From Paramacrobiotus metropolitanus (lineage: Eukaryota; Tardigrada; Eutardigrada; Parachela; Macrobiotidae), in assembly GCF_019649055.1 (NCBI RefSeq), contig NW_026570486.1:19053-83052 (forward strand): a stretch of 64,000 nucleotides of DNA, written 5' to 3'. Below are positions 11,294 to 21,581 of this stretch, piece by piece. The notes beneath the pieces were generated by a model. That model was not told the DNA's origin. It was given only the letters and a program-made list of their open reading frames with translations, and did not search any database. The translations under genes were made by a program, and so were the position numbers. The number at the start of each line of letters is the position of its first letter. Position 1 is the stretch's first letter.

Positions 11294-11539
11294 AATACGA
11301 GCGGTAACTTATTTTCTTTCCCATCTGATCCAGGGAATTTTACCACTTATGCTCTAATCTGTGAAATCCTGAAATGAGTTATCGGCTGAGTCGGTACTGA
11401 TGGTTGAGCGACCTTTTTCCCGACTTGTATCGGCATCTCTTGCGTTTTCGGCGGTTCCTCACTCACCGTGGCCTTTTTATCATGCTGTCCTTTTGCTTCA
11501 GTTGATTGCGGGCTTTTCGTCGGTGATCTCGTCCGCTTG

Positions 11540-11630
11540 GCAGGGTGTAAAAGGTGGCAGTGGCACCTGCCACTGGCAGTTGCCACCGGCAGTGGCATGT
11601 GGCATTTTACGACTGGCAAGCGGTAAAACA
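11540..11630. repeat. TGGCA/TGCCA short inverted and direct repeats
   Basis: A cluster of GGCAGTGGCA, CTGCCACTGGCA and TGCCACCGGCAG words in both orientations within about 70 bases, which can fold on itself. It lies just upstream of the minus-strand gag-type block. No function is evident. Confidence 0.55.
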
Positions 11631-11819
11631 TGGCAGTTTTTCAAAGTGCAGAAATAACAAAAATTTGCCTGCCACCAAGAAAAGTAAAAGATAAAACAGA
11701 ATCGATTTCTATTCGTAGTATTAAATAATCTTTCTCTACTCTGCGACCAGCCAACGCTCTGTACCCGCCTACCTATGCAATGAGCGCTATACATTTATGT
11801 AGCACAAATATTTCTTAAA

Positions 11820-12725
11820 ATTTTGAAATTTCCTCAGTTTCCCAAATTTCTTGGATTTCCTATATTCTTGCAATTTCTTGTTTTTTTTTCTTTTCTTAGT
11901 TTTTCTTATATTATTTTCTTGGGTTTTTCAGTTCTGTTTACTTCATGCTACTGGCAAAGCTCAGGACACACACTAGCAGATTACAGGTACAGAGGTACTA
12001 AGCTTTGGCCGGACAGACATGTGAAGGCACTGGTTTTCTAGGATGGCGCGATTTCTCTTTCGCTCGGTTTTTGTTGGCCCACGCTCAAACTCTGACTCTG
12101 ATTCTGACTACTCATGGTCTGACTCTCACCGGAACTACTGTTTGACCACCGAAAATCTGATTCAGCACAACAGAAATAGGTTCTAAGGTTTCTTAAGTTT
12201 TTCTGAAGTTCCTAGCTTCTTGTAAGTTTGTTCTTAGGTTCCTTACGTCTCTTAGGTTTCTTACTTCATTCTAAGGTTATCTTAGGTTCTTAGGTTTCTT
12301 AATTTATTTGGTAGTTTTTTTGGTTATTCTTAGGTCTCTTAGTTTTCTTAAGTTATTCTTAGGCTTCTTAAGTTTCTTTGGTTATTCTTGAGTTTCTCAA
12401 GATTCTTAGGTTAATCTTAGATTAGTGGTCACTGTTCAGAGTGTTGCTGTCAGAGCCAAACTTTTAGGGCCAGAGTTTGATTTGTCAGAATCAGACTTTG
12501 GAAAATCAGATTTAAGGTGTCCACATGCGCGTCCGATCACTTCGGCCGCACTGGTTCACTGCGGCCAACATTCAATTCGGCCAACGCTCATTTCGGCAAA
12601 TGGACGTTTCGGCCATCAAAGCTTTTTTTGGGTTTCCCTGGTTTCTTAGGTTTTCATAGTTTTGTTGTGTTTTCTTAGGTTTATTAGGTTTTTAAATTTC
12701 GTAGGTTTCTTAGGTTTGTTGGGCC
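11820..12725. repeat. Degenerate TTCTTAGGT-type low-complexity DNA
   Basis: Pyrimidine-rich sequence in which variants of TTCTTAGGT recur irregularly, most densely at 12180-12425 and again at 12640-12720. An unrelated part between them repeats the word TTCGGCC (about 12540-12615). It holds no gene. It separates the gag-type block from the Polinton remnant. Confidence 0.65.
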
Positions 12726-13390
12726 AGTCGCCATGGCAGCCTACAAGTATGGCAGCCAGCGACAGTCGCGCTTCCGGAGCACGGCTCAGTGGTGCACATT
12801 ATCGCACACACTCACGCCTGCACGCACTCGCATAGCCGACGCCGAATCACTGGCCTCGACTCCGCCTTGCCACCCCTACGGCATTACGTCTCGGCCAATC
12901 AGCGTTCGCTATCGCTCGTGTTGGATCTGCCCAGTGCGGCATTAGGCTTTTTCTATTATGTGGCTCGATTTGCCATTCACTTTCATTCATTAGTGTATCA
13001 TTCTATAACCGTGGACTTTGTAAGAATCCAGGACAGTAGCCCAGACTGACAGGACTCTGTGTAGTGTAAAACGTAACGTCTATGTGGATAAATGCGCAAC
13101 GCACGGCACCCGGTTAACGTAGTACACTTTTATCGGCGACTTCTACACTGTTCTCCGATCAACTGACGGTGCTTTCGGCGAGCCGCATTCAGCTGCCACT
13201 TCATTAACGCATTCGTACGTGGTGCGAAAGAGAGCAGACAGAAACGGCTCTAAAGCCGATATCAAAAGAAAGCGAGACACAGCAGAGACAGAGGATCCGT
13301 ACACGTACCCGCACTAGGAAATTTCATAAATAAATGCCATTAATTTCCGCCTTCGATTATGTCTCGACGCGTGAGAAACCCGTCGTTTAA
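12726..13390. other. No gene recognised; holds second copy of the 4.6 kb repeat
   Basis: Short plus-strand frames show no domain. The stretch 13045-13140 is the partner of the repeat at 4580-4680. The rest may be LTR or leader sequence of the minus-strand gag-type block, which would start upstream of 11.3 kb. Confidence 0.35.
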
Positions 13391-13429
13391 GACAAGATTG
13401 TTCGGATTAGCTGCAGGCAGTGTAGTATA

Positions 13430-13860
13430 GTTCACGTCGAAGCTTTCGGCAGTAACCACAACAAAACCGGAGCTCAACAGCTGTGTTCGACCTTCCGAAC
13501 AAAAATTCAAAAGATTTCCGAAATAGGATGATTAATGCGATAAGGACGGAACAGATGAAACAGTCTCACTGTTTAGTAAAAGTTCATGTCCGCTAAACAG
13601 GCTTCCTGTGAAGTTGTTAACGACGCCCCAGTTCAAATTAGCTGCAGGAGCTGCTCCTGCAGTCGTCAAAGCAAACATCCAATAAAATTGTGCTGTTTGC
13701 TAGGTCAATCATTTCTTCTGGTGTTCCCGGAACCCCCTAAGCAATCGTGTCCACGTTTAACGTATTTCTTATTGGATTATAGGAAACATATAATTCGCGG
13801 ATTCGATTGCCGTTTGAGTAAGCGGCAAAGAAAAATGGTCCAATTCCGATTTTAAACACA
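13430..13860 (-). pseudogene. Polinton capsid-type ORF (F54H12.2-like), N-terminal part
   Basis: Two minus-strand pieces in different frames. The first (about 13850-13770) has SELDHFSLPLTQTAIES. The second starts near 13678 and has NLNWGVVNNFTGSLFSGHEL, then LNSETVSS, then YFGNLLNF. This order (SEL..F..P.TQT.I, then NN..SLF...E..LN, then Y...LLN) is that of the Polinton ORF family known from the C. elegans protein F54H12.2. Stops separate the pieces and the remaining two thirds are missing. The family match is by memory of motifs; whether this family is the major capsid protein I leave open. Confidence 0.6.
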
Positions 13861-13890
13861 AAGGTGTATTACCGTCCATTCTAGTGAGAG

Positions 13891-14357
13891 TTAGCGCAAT
13901 AATGCCGAAAGCGGAACTCCTTTTCGCTTTTTCTTGCGCAAACATTTATGAATTCTGCGTTTTCGGCTACGTGTTTTATGAGAATGCTTCTTCGGATTTG
14001 TAGAGGGGGCTGACTTTGCCTTGCGCGAGCGTCGTCTGCGCTTCTTTTTTACGATTCCGTGAATCTTTCCGTTGAGCTTGGATTTTGGAGTCCGGCGTTT
14101 CCGGCGCTTTTTGCCCCGTCCATTTAGAATATCAGACATCTTATTACCCACGGCTTTTTTCGTACGATTTTTGAATCTAGTAACGTTGTCTTGCTCTGTA
14201 GAACATCAGAAACAACTTTTCTACCCAGACGAACCAGACTAGGATAAAAAATACTTTTTGCTGTCCTAGCAAGGCTGCCAAAAAAATTTCCAAGCGAACC
14301 GTACCCGCGCTGCACATGTCCAACCGCGCTGCCATGTTGCGGTGAACCAAGATGCAC
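13891..14357 (-). pseudogene. Polinton small basic virion-type protein, frameshifted
   Basis: Two overlapping minus-strand frames (14357-14124 and 14151-13891) read as one protein with a frameshift near 14150. The N-terminal half is Gly/Leu-rich and helical (GYGSLGNFFGSLARTAKSI) with VVSDVLQ; the C-terminal half is extremely basic (GKKRRKRRTPKSK and KKKRRRRSRKAK). Polintons commonly carry a small protein of this layout, reminiscent of adenovirus core or mu-type DNA-condensing peptides. It follows the capsid-type ORF end, as expected for the element. Confidence 0.6.
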
Positions 14358-14398
14358 GTAAACTTGCGCAGGAATCGCAAAACTTGAAATCTCATCTA

Positions 14399-14611
14399 CT
14401 ATTTGCGGCGAAAATGTAATTGCAAAACTGAAGCACCTTTCTCAAATTCAACAGATTCTCCATCTAAACTGGTGATTGAGACTGAAATGCTATCAAACTG
14501 AGTGTTCTCAACGCTGATACACTTCAAAGATGAAGGAACGAATGCGTTTCCGTCTGCAACAGTTTTTCGAGATAGAACAGCCAGTAGAGAAACACGAGTT
14601 CTGTTGAACAC
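14399..14611 (-). pseudogene. C-terminus of a Polinton structural ORF
   Basis: A 70-residue minus-strand frame ending in SVLQLHFRRK. Polinton structural ORFs (penton or minor-capsid type) often end in a beta-rich segment closing with a similar LHFR tail. Only the C-terminal part is left; the sequence between 14612 and 14749 shows no continuation. Assignment rests on the tail motif and on its place between integrase and the basic small protein. Confidence 0.45.
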
Positions 14612-14749
14612 TTGGCTGCGAACTAAGTCGTCAAGGTGATATAGAAATCATCCATTCTTAAATAATCGAAAACGGTATGCATCGGATTCGTAGTGTACAC
14701 CAAAATCGAATTTTTCAAATTAATTGAAGTCCGTACCGTCTAAGTTGAC

Positions 14750-15819
14750 TTAAGGTAACCACTTACCAAACTTTTTATTCCAGCCAACAAAACGCATCAA
14801 GACTTTGTTGCCTTTTTTCGAAATAACAGCTACTTCAGCAGTCTCTGGCGTATTCTTTTTGACTTTTTGCAGTTTCCAGACGTAAAATCGCCCTTCAAGC
14901 TTTTCGCGTTTCAAGTCTTCCACTCGGAACATGGTTATGCCATCATGGGTTTCAACAGCTTTGACTTCGTAAATTTCTATTGACCATTCTGGAGTGTATT
15001 TTTTTTCCATTGCGGTCTTTTTCAATGTCAGTCGCACAAAATCTCCTATTTTGGGAATTTCCGTTTCAAGTTCCTTGTGTGCATACTTGATTTTGTCCTT
15101 GTAAATAATCTTGAAATTCTTCTGCATTTTCAGCCGTTATTTCTCATGGTTCATGGTATCCTAAACTTCAGAGTGGGCTATGGTTGTACGCGTCCACTAG
15201 TTTCTGAATTACATCAATCCATCTTTTCGTTCGATTATGTGTAAAATAACGGAACAGTTTAGTCGATAATGTGCGATTCAGACGGTCAGCTTAGCCAGCT
15301 TTAATTTCTGCATTATTTTTCGAGAAATGAAGAATTCCATGCTGATTTAACAAAGACTTGACATCAGTATTATAAAATTCGGTGCCCAAATCGGTTTGGA
15401 ATTTTTTCGAGAACCGCCCACAACAATGAAGTATTAATTGCAAAGCATCACGGACTTCAGATGCACTTTTCCGCTTAATTGGTTCCGCCAAGGCTTACTG
15501 AGTAAAACAATCTTCTACAACTAACAAAAAACTGTACCCATCATTAACAGATACATGCGCACTGTAGTCTATTAAGTCCGCTTGGAACTGTTCGTTAGGA
15601 CCAGAAACAAAAAAATTGAGACGAGGAAAATGTTTTCGAACTAGTTTACGTAACGTGTACGCCGGTTGTTTGCGCAAGAACTCTTTCACGGTGTCCGTGG
15701 AAACCTTTGCCTTGTTCTGCTTGCTGGCTTCTCGTTGCAGTGCATTTATCGGACCGTAACCGCCCAGCGATGCCACGTCAAAACAAATTTTTCTCGGCAT
15801 GTTTTTCATGAATGAGTTT
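14750..15819 (-). pseudogene. Polinton integrase, left copy
   Basis: Retroviral-type integrase (rve family) that would insert the element DNA. In order: QPAYTLRKLVRKHFPR, EQFQADLIDY (first catalytic Asp), QTDLGTEFYN (second Asp), and KNNAEIKAG (catalytic Glu region). An in-frame TAA (ending the frame at 15495) interrupts after VVEDCFTQ; a further TAG follows at KAG, with more integrase sequence beyond it (LNRTLSTKLFRYFTHNR). The C-terminal 125 residues (15127-14750) form an SH3/chromo-like tail with VLMRFVGWNKKFGKWLP. The copy at 63.3-64 kb is nearly identical except for a 75-bp deletion. Confidence 0.85.
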
Positions 15820-16313
15820 TAACAGACGCTTATCAACTCCCTTGGGAATAGCGCCATCTACAAAACTGCTTTCGAATTTGGAACATTATGCAATCGCAGA
15901 CTTGAACAGATTTTCCGGTACACTTCTCCACAACCAAAATTAATAACTCACGCAGTAATCGCTTGTCAACGGAGTTTGCAATTTCATAGAGGTGAGCAGA
16001 TTTGTAGCAGTGATCGTTGACACGATTGCCACAAGTATGCTGATCATCGATACAATAGCATCCGCGACAGCACATACGTTTGCTTTTCAAAAACTGACAA
16101 TTAATGAGAAAGCTGAATAGATATTTAAACGCAGCATTGCATCTGTTAAAATGATTTGTTTATCTGATCGCAAGCCACACAACCCCGTGATCAATTCGTA
16201 TTTTAATTTCCCGGAATTGTTCGATTTCAGAAACGACATGATTGCAGGCGTATAGTGTAAAACAAGAACAATGAAATTTAGCAGCTACTCATGCACAAAA
16301 TATCCTTCCCCAT
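15064..16313 (-). repeat. Inverted repeat arm 1 (partner 62826-64000)
   Basis: Sequence read on the minus strand from 16313 to 15064 matches the plus strand from 62826 to the window end at 64000, with scattered single-base differences and one 75-bp gap. The match stops sharply at 16313/62826, inside the last codons of the polymerase gene. The outer end of the repeat is beyond the window on the right. Confidence 0.85.
15833..16090 (-). CDS. Small Cys-rich ORF between PolB and integrase, left copy
   Basis: An 85-residue frame, MKSKRMCCRGCYCIDDQHTC at the start and a second Cys group (VEKCTGKSVQVCDC). It lies between the polymerase end and integrase. The right-hand copy (63049-63306) is also fully open and differs at only about four residues. 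The many cysteines suggest a zinc-binding peptide, possibly an N-terminal zinc region of integrase or a separate small protein. I know no named family for it. Confidence 0.5.
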   Translation of the reverse strand: MKSKRMCCRGCYCIDDQHTCGNRVNDHCYKSAHLYEIANSVDKRLLRELLILVVEKCTGKSVQVCDCIMFQIRKQFCRWRYSQGS

Positions 16314-16839
16314 TGGAGATGTGCTGCCAGGAACTAGGCAATCAACTCTTCTCCTATCTGCAACGTACATAACAGCACGGAGCGACCGGAACAACAGCGT
16401 TCTGGCAAAGGTACGTCCAGGATATACCACCATAACACGGCAGATCCCCGACCCGCTACCACCAATCTTGGAACATTACCCGAAGGATTTAAAATTCCGG
16501 GGCAGTTTACCAAAACCGGATGAAAATGCGTTAGTGGAAGAAACCGATAAACCTTATCGGTGCATCATCTGTCAAGACAATATTGACGGAGTGGTACGGG
16601 CCATAAAGGCTCACCACGACCTTAACTTGGCCGGACGGCATGCCGTCGCCACCTACACCTACGCAACCGGACCGGAAGGTAGACCGTTTTCGGAAGACTC
16701 AATAGACAGTCAGCCGATGGCTGAGCAGCATAGGCTCACAACAAAACGACCTCGAGAATCAGGACGTAGCGAGTCGACCAACCCAAGCGACGGATATGGC
16801 CGACCAGTCCGAACCGACCACAGAGGTCGGATACGGTAA
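16291..16839 (+). CDS. 5' ORF of the Gypsy locus with CxxC...HH finger
   Basis: The open frame begins inside the Polinton remnant, so only the part after about 16314 belongs to the Gypsy locus. It encodes a Thr/Arg/Pro-rich protein with one finger-like motif, YRCIICQDNIDGV followed by IKAHHDL (C-x2-C ... H-H). No gag capsid homology is visible. Downstream it runs into an acidic region in another frame (16796-17263). Could be the remains of a gag or a nucleic-acid-binding protein. Confidence 0.4.
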   Translation: MHKISFPIGDVLPGTRQSTLLLSATYITARSDRNNSVLAKVRPGYTTITRQIPDPLPPILEHYPKDLKFRGSLPKPDENALVEETDKPYRCIICQDNIDGVVRAIKAHHDLNLAGRHAVATYTYATGPEGRPFSEDSIDSQPMAEQHRLTTKRPRESGRSESTNPSDGYGRPVRTDHRGRIR

Positions 16840-17263
16840 CATGCCGCAGGTCGAACTCGACGAAGAAAGATCGGCCATAGAATTTGAATACTGCGAGTCG
16901 GACGGCTCGGATGTACAAAGCACGAGCAATTCCGCGGACACACACTCCGATAACCGACCTTCGGAAGAGTCCGAGGAAGAGGATGACGACGAAGAATTTG
17001 ACCCGTCTGTTCGACATTGCAGGTCGGATAAGCCGAAAAACGACGACTCGGACGAATCGTCGTCGGAAGATGAAGAACCGACCTTCGACGTAAGGCTAAC
17101 AACTGCATTAAGGTCGATCGTCCATACGGAACTCATAGTCGACACACAGCCGACTGAGCAACCCGAACCAGTTGACCCGGAAAAACAAGCCGAACAGGAT
17201 CAAGTAGCTGCCTTGTTCGAATGGGCAGGAGAACAACCGGAGGAAACCGTCCTCCAACGGTAG
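16796..17263 (+). pseudogene. Acidic Ser/Asp/Glu-rich ORF
   Basis: 155 residues of low complexity (ESEEEDDDEEFDPS; DDSDESSSEDEEPTFDVRL). The frame overlaps the end of the upstream ORF, so the two were probably joined before a frameshift. It looks like a disordered acidic linker upstream of pol. No catalytic motif. Confidence 0.35.
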
Positions 17264-18215
17264 TCGTTCAGCAGTTGTCAACCGAACCACCGACCCTAGT
17301 CAACTTGACTGACCAACAGAAGTCGGAGCGACCGAACCCACGGAAGGCTCGGATTGCCAAAGTTAAGACGGTAGGAGAGTTAAACCTGGACAACAAATTT
17401 CCAGAAGTTTATCATCTGAAGCTAGACGGAGGAGATTTCAAGCCACTGAACCGACAAGTAGTCTTTAACGGCGAACGAGTCTCACTCCCACCTTATTCGA
17501 CGTGTGCTATCAAGGTACGGACGACCAAACCAATGGACCCCAGGAGGCGGATACACTTCGTAACATTTCGAAGAAAAATCCGACCTATCCGACCGATCGA
17601 AGGAGAGATCGACCTCAGATAGACACGGCCTGGATCAACATCCAGAATACAACTCATCAATCGAAGATATTGAAGAAAGGCATAAAACTTGGCCACATGA
17701 AGTACAGCGACTTCTATGAACCGGATATCGACAATGAACACGTCATTTGGGAACTCCCACTCGGAGTAGCGAAGACATGCCCAGCCGGACCGGAATCGAG
17801 GCCATCCCCAAAGTTCGACATCTTCGAGACAACAGAAGTTAGAGCTCAACGGAAAGTCAAACTCCTACCTCGAACAGTGACTGAAGTCGAGGTTGTCCTA
17901 GATGTCCCGGTATCCCCCATACAGAACCTCATGTACTTGGGCGGATCCGATCCCAAACAAAGTGGGATCGACATGTTGGACGGTGCAACAAAGCACGACG
18001 GAAAGACATTTACCCTCTTGGTGGCAAATCACACCAACCATCCGGTCACCTTACGCAAGGGTGCACAGACGGGGCGAGTCGAGCCGTTTAGAATGATGTC
18101 AGACGACCAGAAGATAGCAGGAGCTCGAGTTAACACAACTCAAGTGGAAGGAGAAGATGCGGAATCCCAGGAGGAACGACGGAGAATCATCGACTCCATG
18201 AACTTCGGTAAGTAA
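17221..18215 (+). pseudogene. Gypsy pol N-terminal region (pre-RT), frameshifted
   Basis: Two frames (17221-17622 and 17502-18215) meet around 17510-17600. The second has VTEVEVVLDVPVSP and NHTNHPVTLRKGAQTGRVEP, a beta-rich stretch of the kind found just before RT in Gypsy pol. An aspartic protease D(T/S)G motif, normally located here, is not visible. The second frame ends in a TAA (18213-18215) that is in frame with the RT that follows. Confidence 0.5.
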
Positions 18216-19201
18216 CTGACCGACGAGCAACTCGCCATACAGAAGGCAGTTGCGTGGGATTACCGGACCGTCTTTCCGACTTCGAAGAAACCTTATGGAG
18301 ACGTCAAAGAGGTAACACATACCATTGACGTCCAAGAAGCGCAATCGATTAAGATGAACCCCACCACGACAAGCTGGAAAGGACGGGAATTTATCCAGAA
18401 ACACGTGCAGGAGATGCTCGACCAAGGAGTCATCGAACCGTCATCGCCTGCATGGAGTTTTCCCGTCGTCTTAGCCGCGAATTAGAACGGTGACGGCACG
18501 GCAGGAACTCGTTTCTGCATCAACTACATAAAGCTGAATTCGGTGACGAAAAAGAATAACTACCCACTACCGAACCCGGACGGGCTACTTGACCGGTGCG
18601 CCGGAATGGAGTACTATGGCAATGTAGACTGTCAGTCTGGTTTTCGGCAAATTCCCATGGATGAAAATCCAAGGACTACACCACCTTCGTAACTTAGGAG
18701 GAGATGTGGCGATTTAACCATATGCCGTTTGGAGTCTGCAACGGACCAGCTACCTTCCAGATGCATATCGATAAGATAACGGCATCTGCCAGAAAGAAAA
18801 CTGTGTTTGCCTACATTGACGACGTCATCTTCATTTTGAAAACCTTCGATGACTTTGTCGAGGCTTTCCTAGCGACTCTCGAATGCCTCAGGGATGCCGG
18901 ATTTACGGTCAAACCTTCGAAATGTGAGGTCGGAACGGACGGACTGCTGTTCCTCGGACACGTCCTCAGCAAGGATGGAGTCCAGACCGATGACGACAAA
19001 GTGGCCTGTATTGCAGAACAAAGCTGCCCGAGGACGGAACGCCAACTCAGGTCGTTCCCCGGACTAGCCAACTACTATCAGAAATTCATCCGAGGATACG
19101 CTCAGAAGACATCGAAAATGTACGAGCTCCTACGGAAAGATAAAAACATCAAGCTCGATTGGACTGACGCCCATACGGCCGAGTTCAACGACATCAAGTA
19201 G
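18216..19201 (+). pseudogene. Gypsy reverse transcriptase
   Basis: Clear Ty3/Gypsy RT: THTIDVQEAQSI, an FIQKHVQEMLDQGVIEPSSP block, RFCINYIKLNSVTKKNNYPL, NVDCQSGFRQIPMDE (motif A), FNHMPFGVCNGPATFQ (motif B), FAYIDDVIF at 18807-18833 (catalytic DD box), and LFLGHVLSKDGV. After it comes the usual connection block (RQLRSFPGLANYYQKFIRGY). In-frame stops lie at 18213-18215, near 18484, near 18691 and at 19199-19201, plus a frame change near 18660. The enzyme is dead in this copy; family assignment is certain. Confidence 0.9.
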
Positions 19202-19480
19202 GCGCTAAAAGAAGCACCCGTAATGGCAAAGTTCGACCCGACTAAGGAGGCCGTCATCGAATGCGACGCAAGCGGAGCCGGACTTGGCGCGGTGATCTCA
19301 CAGGACGACTACTTAATCGCCTACGCCAGCAGAGTGTTACGAGGACCGGACCTCAACTACGGAGTTACCAAATGAGAATGTTTAGCCGTGGTATGGGCTG
19401 TGCAGAAATTTAGGCACTTCATCGACAATGGACCATTCACAGTGAGAACGGATCACCGAGCACTGCAGAACCTACTCTGA
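19202..19480 (+). pseudogene. Gypsy RNase H
   Basis: Follows the RT frame after the TAG at 19199-19201. It has AVIECDASGAGLGAVIS (first catalytic Asp in the DASGxGxGA box), [25 protein letters not shown] (Glu box) and [10 protein letters not shown]. This is the standard Ty3/Gypsy RNase H signature. A TGA near 19373 and a TGA at the end interrupt it. It would degrade RNA in the RNA/DNA hybrid. Confidence 0.85.
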
Positions 19481-20334
19481 TGCGAGTCAAACCGACCTGG
19501 AATCAACCCTCGACTAACGCGATGGGCACTGGCTTTACAAAGAAGGGACATAGCCATCCAGTAAAGCCAGGAGTATTCTGCGACAATGCAGATGTCCTGT
19601 CGAGATGGCCACTGGAACGCAGTGATGACAAAGATCCACAAGATGAGCTGGATCAAGTCCCCAACTTCGAGGACTTTAAGGATGAAATCAAAGCTTGCAC
19701 TATTCGGACCATCAGATGCCTGAAAGACAACGCATGGAAGAAGAAACGGAAGGACGAGGAGCAACCACCAGAAAATCCACCTCGACCGCCTCTTCCAGGA
19801 TGCAAAGTCATCTCCGACTGGCATGATTTAAGTACCGCAGAGGTACGTGTCATTAACATACCAGCACCGGAGACACCGGCATCGACCATTCGAACCGTCA
19901 ACACGGCGGACGATTCGGACAAGTTGGAAGTTAAAGAAACACTCCCGCCACCGGCCCATCCGAACGAAGAACTTCGAAAGGCGCAGCTGCGAGACACGCA
20001 ACTACGCAAAATCATTGACGAACTGGAGAATCCAGAAAAACTCGACCATAAGTCGAAACACCTGGAGCATTTGCAGACGGCGCAAGGAGTTTTGTGCAGA
20101 CTGAAGTCGATCAACACAAAGTTGGAACGGTACTTCGTCGTACCACTCTTTATGCGAAACCAGATCATCCGATCACTCCACGACGGAAAAACCGGAAATC
20201 ACTTCGGAAGGGAGAAAACGATCGAAGCAGCTACGATACTTCTGGAAATGTATAACCTCGGACATCCTCGGATACATCGAGAAGTGCCGACAGTGCATCA
20301 TGTCGAACAAAATCTGACGTCCACCACGGGGTAA
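19480..20334 (+). pseudogene. RNase H-integrase linker and integrase zinc region
   Basis: A 284-residue frame. It starts with NADVLSRWP, the usual post-RNase H motif, then a charged linker with Pro-rich parts, then RYFVVPLFMRNQIIRSLHDG and NHFGREKTIEAA, the beginning of the HHCC integrase zinc domain. The expected CxxC pair (near HVEQN) is degraded. Gypsy pol organisation supports the call. Confidence 0.75.
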
Positions 20335-20860
20335 ACTCCAAAAAAAGCGGAGGTTGGTGAAGCATGGCATCGCATTCGCGCGGACTTTTAAGGTCATCTT
20401 CCTCGAACGGAGACGAAGAGGTACTAGAACGTCGCAGTGGTAACCAACCAGCTGACGAAGTTCACCATCGCCCGGGCAACGAAAACAAACACCGCGAGGG
20501 ACTTCGAGAAGTTCTTCGTGTAAGACGTCCTACTCAAATAAGGAATGCCGACCTTCATCCATTCGGACAGAGGGACTCACTTTACGGCGAAAACGTTCGC
20601 CAAGGTCGCACGGATCTTCGGCATCCAACGTACGCTTGGAACTGCCTACCATCCAGAAGGACAAGGACAAGTTGAACGGCAAATGCAGACGGTATGGGAC
20701 GGAATACGTAAGTTCTGCGACGTTAAAGACGGACACCGTTGGCACAGAGCCTTACCCAAACGTCGTCTGTGGAATGAACAGAGCAGTCCATGCTGCGACC
20801 ATCACCATTCTACATGTTGTATGGTCGAGAAATGCCCATGCCACAGGACATTGTAGCCGG
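20335..20860 (+). pseudogene. Gypsy integrase catalytic core
   Basis: Fragments of the rve core: AWHRIRADF (first catalytic Asp), VAVVTNQLTKFTIARATK, MPTFIHSDRGTHFTAKTF (second Asp), GTAYHPEGQGQVER (Glu). The order and the D..SDRG..GQVER spacing are those of Gypsy integrases. Several stops (for example after RADF and before GMPTF) and a frameshift near 20760 break it. Confidence 0.85.
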
Positions 20861-21581
20861 AACGAACACACCAGAAACCTTCACGGATAAGGAACAATCT
20901 ATCCGACGGATAAAACAACGACTTCAGCAGTCAAACGAAATCGCACACAGCAACAGCGATGACGCATACGAGCGGAACGCCAAATACTATAACAAGAGGA
21001 AGTCGTCACCGACCTTCAAACCGAGGGATAAGGTTACAGTGCAAATTCCGACTAAGGACTTAGCTAGGATGGAACGCTACGACGGAGTTTGGACGGTCAT
21101 CTACTACGTTGGCCCCAACAACTTACTCCTTCGATGCGAGGACGGACGTGAAGATACGGTGGCCGTCGATCGAGTAAAACTTTACCGAGCCGAGACATGT
21201 CGGCCAGTAACTCGGTCATCCGGTCCAGTAGCCGAGCTCACAAAAGGGAAGGCAGCTGAAAACCTAAAGAAGAAACCGGAAGAAACCATCAAAAAACCTT
21301 CGGATCCGACCAACAAGACGGATAATACTGAAAAGAAGAAACGAGGTCGACCTCGGAAGAAACCACAGACCGACTTCGAGACACCAGCACTGCAGGAACT
21401 GCAGAAGCAAGATGTGATAGCTGATGAACCGCAACCAAAGCCGGAAGAATCAGCAAAGAACATAGCCGAGCCGACCACGGAGAAACCGAAGGAGTCGGAA
21501 GACAAGTCGGAAACACCAGGCCAACTAGCCGATCAACCGAAAAACGAATCGGAAAAGCCGGTAACTAAGCCAGCTCGATAA
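20790..21581 (+). pseudogene. Integrase C-terminus with long charged tail
   Basis: A 263-residue frame. Residues 1-20 are the end of the integrase core (FYMLYGREMPMPQD). The middle has FKPRDKVTVQIPTKDLARME and VWTVIYYVGPNNLLLR, the SH3-like GPF/Y-type integrase tail. From about residue 130 on it becomes a disordered Lys/Glu/Pro/Thr-rich tail, including EKKKRGRPRKKPQ, an AT-hook-like RGRP motif. Coding-like sequence in the same style continues past the stop at 21581. Confidence 0.7.

Larger units (their letters stand above)
5680..11300 (-). mobile_element. Decayed retroelement-like block with gag-type proteins, no pol
   Basis: Continuous coding-like minus-strand sequence broken by frameshifts. 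In transcription order it has a 308-residue protein (11293-10367), Lys/Ser-rich linkers, a capsid-like module (about 9500-7840), an Arg/Ser/Glu-rich basic region (7725-7290), a mixed domain (7153-6371) and a helical unit (6344-5991). The capsid-like module resembles the one at 28.99-30.64 kb at the distal end of the Gypsy locus. No RT, RNase H or integrase is present. I infer a non-autonomous or truncated relative of that Gypsy family. A repeat flanking both sides (4.6 and 13.1 kb) may be its LTRs. Confidence 0.5.
13390..16313 (-). mobile_element. Maverick/Polinton fragment, left copy
   Basis: On the minus strand, from 16313 down: the last few codons of DNA polymerase B, a small Cys-rich ORF, integrase, the C-terminus of a capsid-type ORF, an Arg/Lys-rich small protein and the N-terminal part of a second capsid-type ORF. 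This gene content is typical of Polintons, virus-like DNA transposons that integrate with a retroviral-type integrase. The copy is cut at 16313, where the Gypsy locus begins, and fades out near 13.4 kb. Its integrase segment is an inverted copy of the one at 62.8-64 kb. Confidence 0.8.

Noticed and set aside
12180-12720. Telomere-like repeat
   Set aside because: TTCTTAGGT variants are irregular and do not form a regular TTAGG or TTAGGG array.
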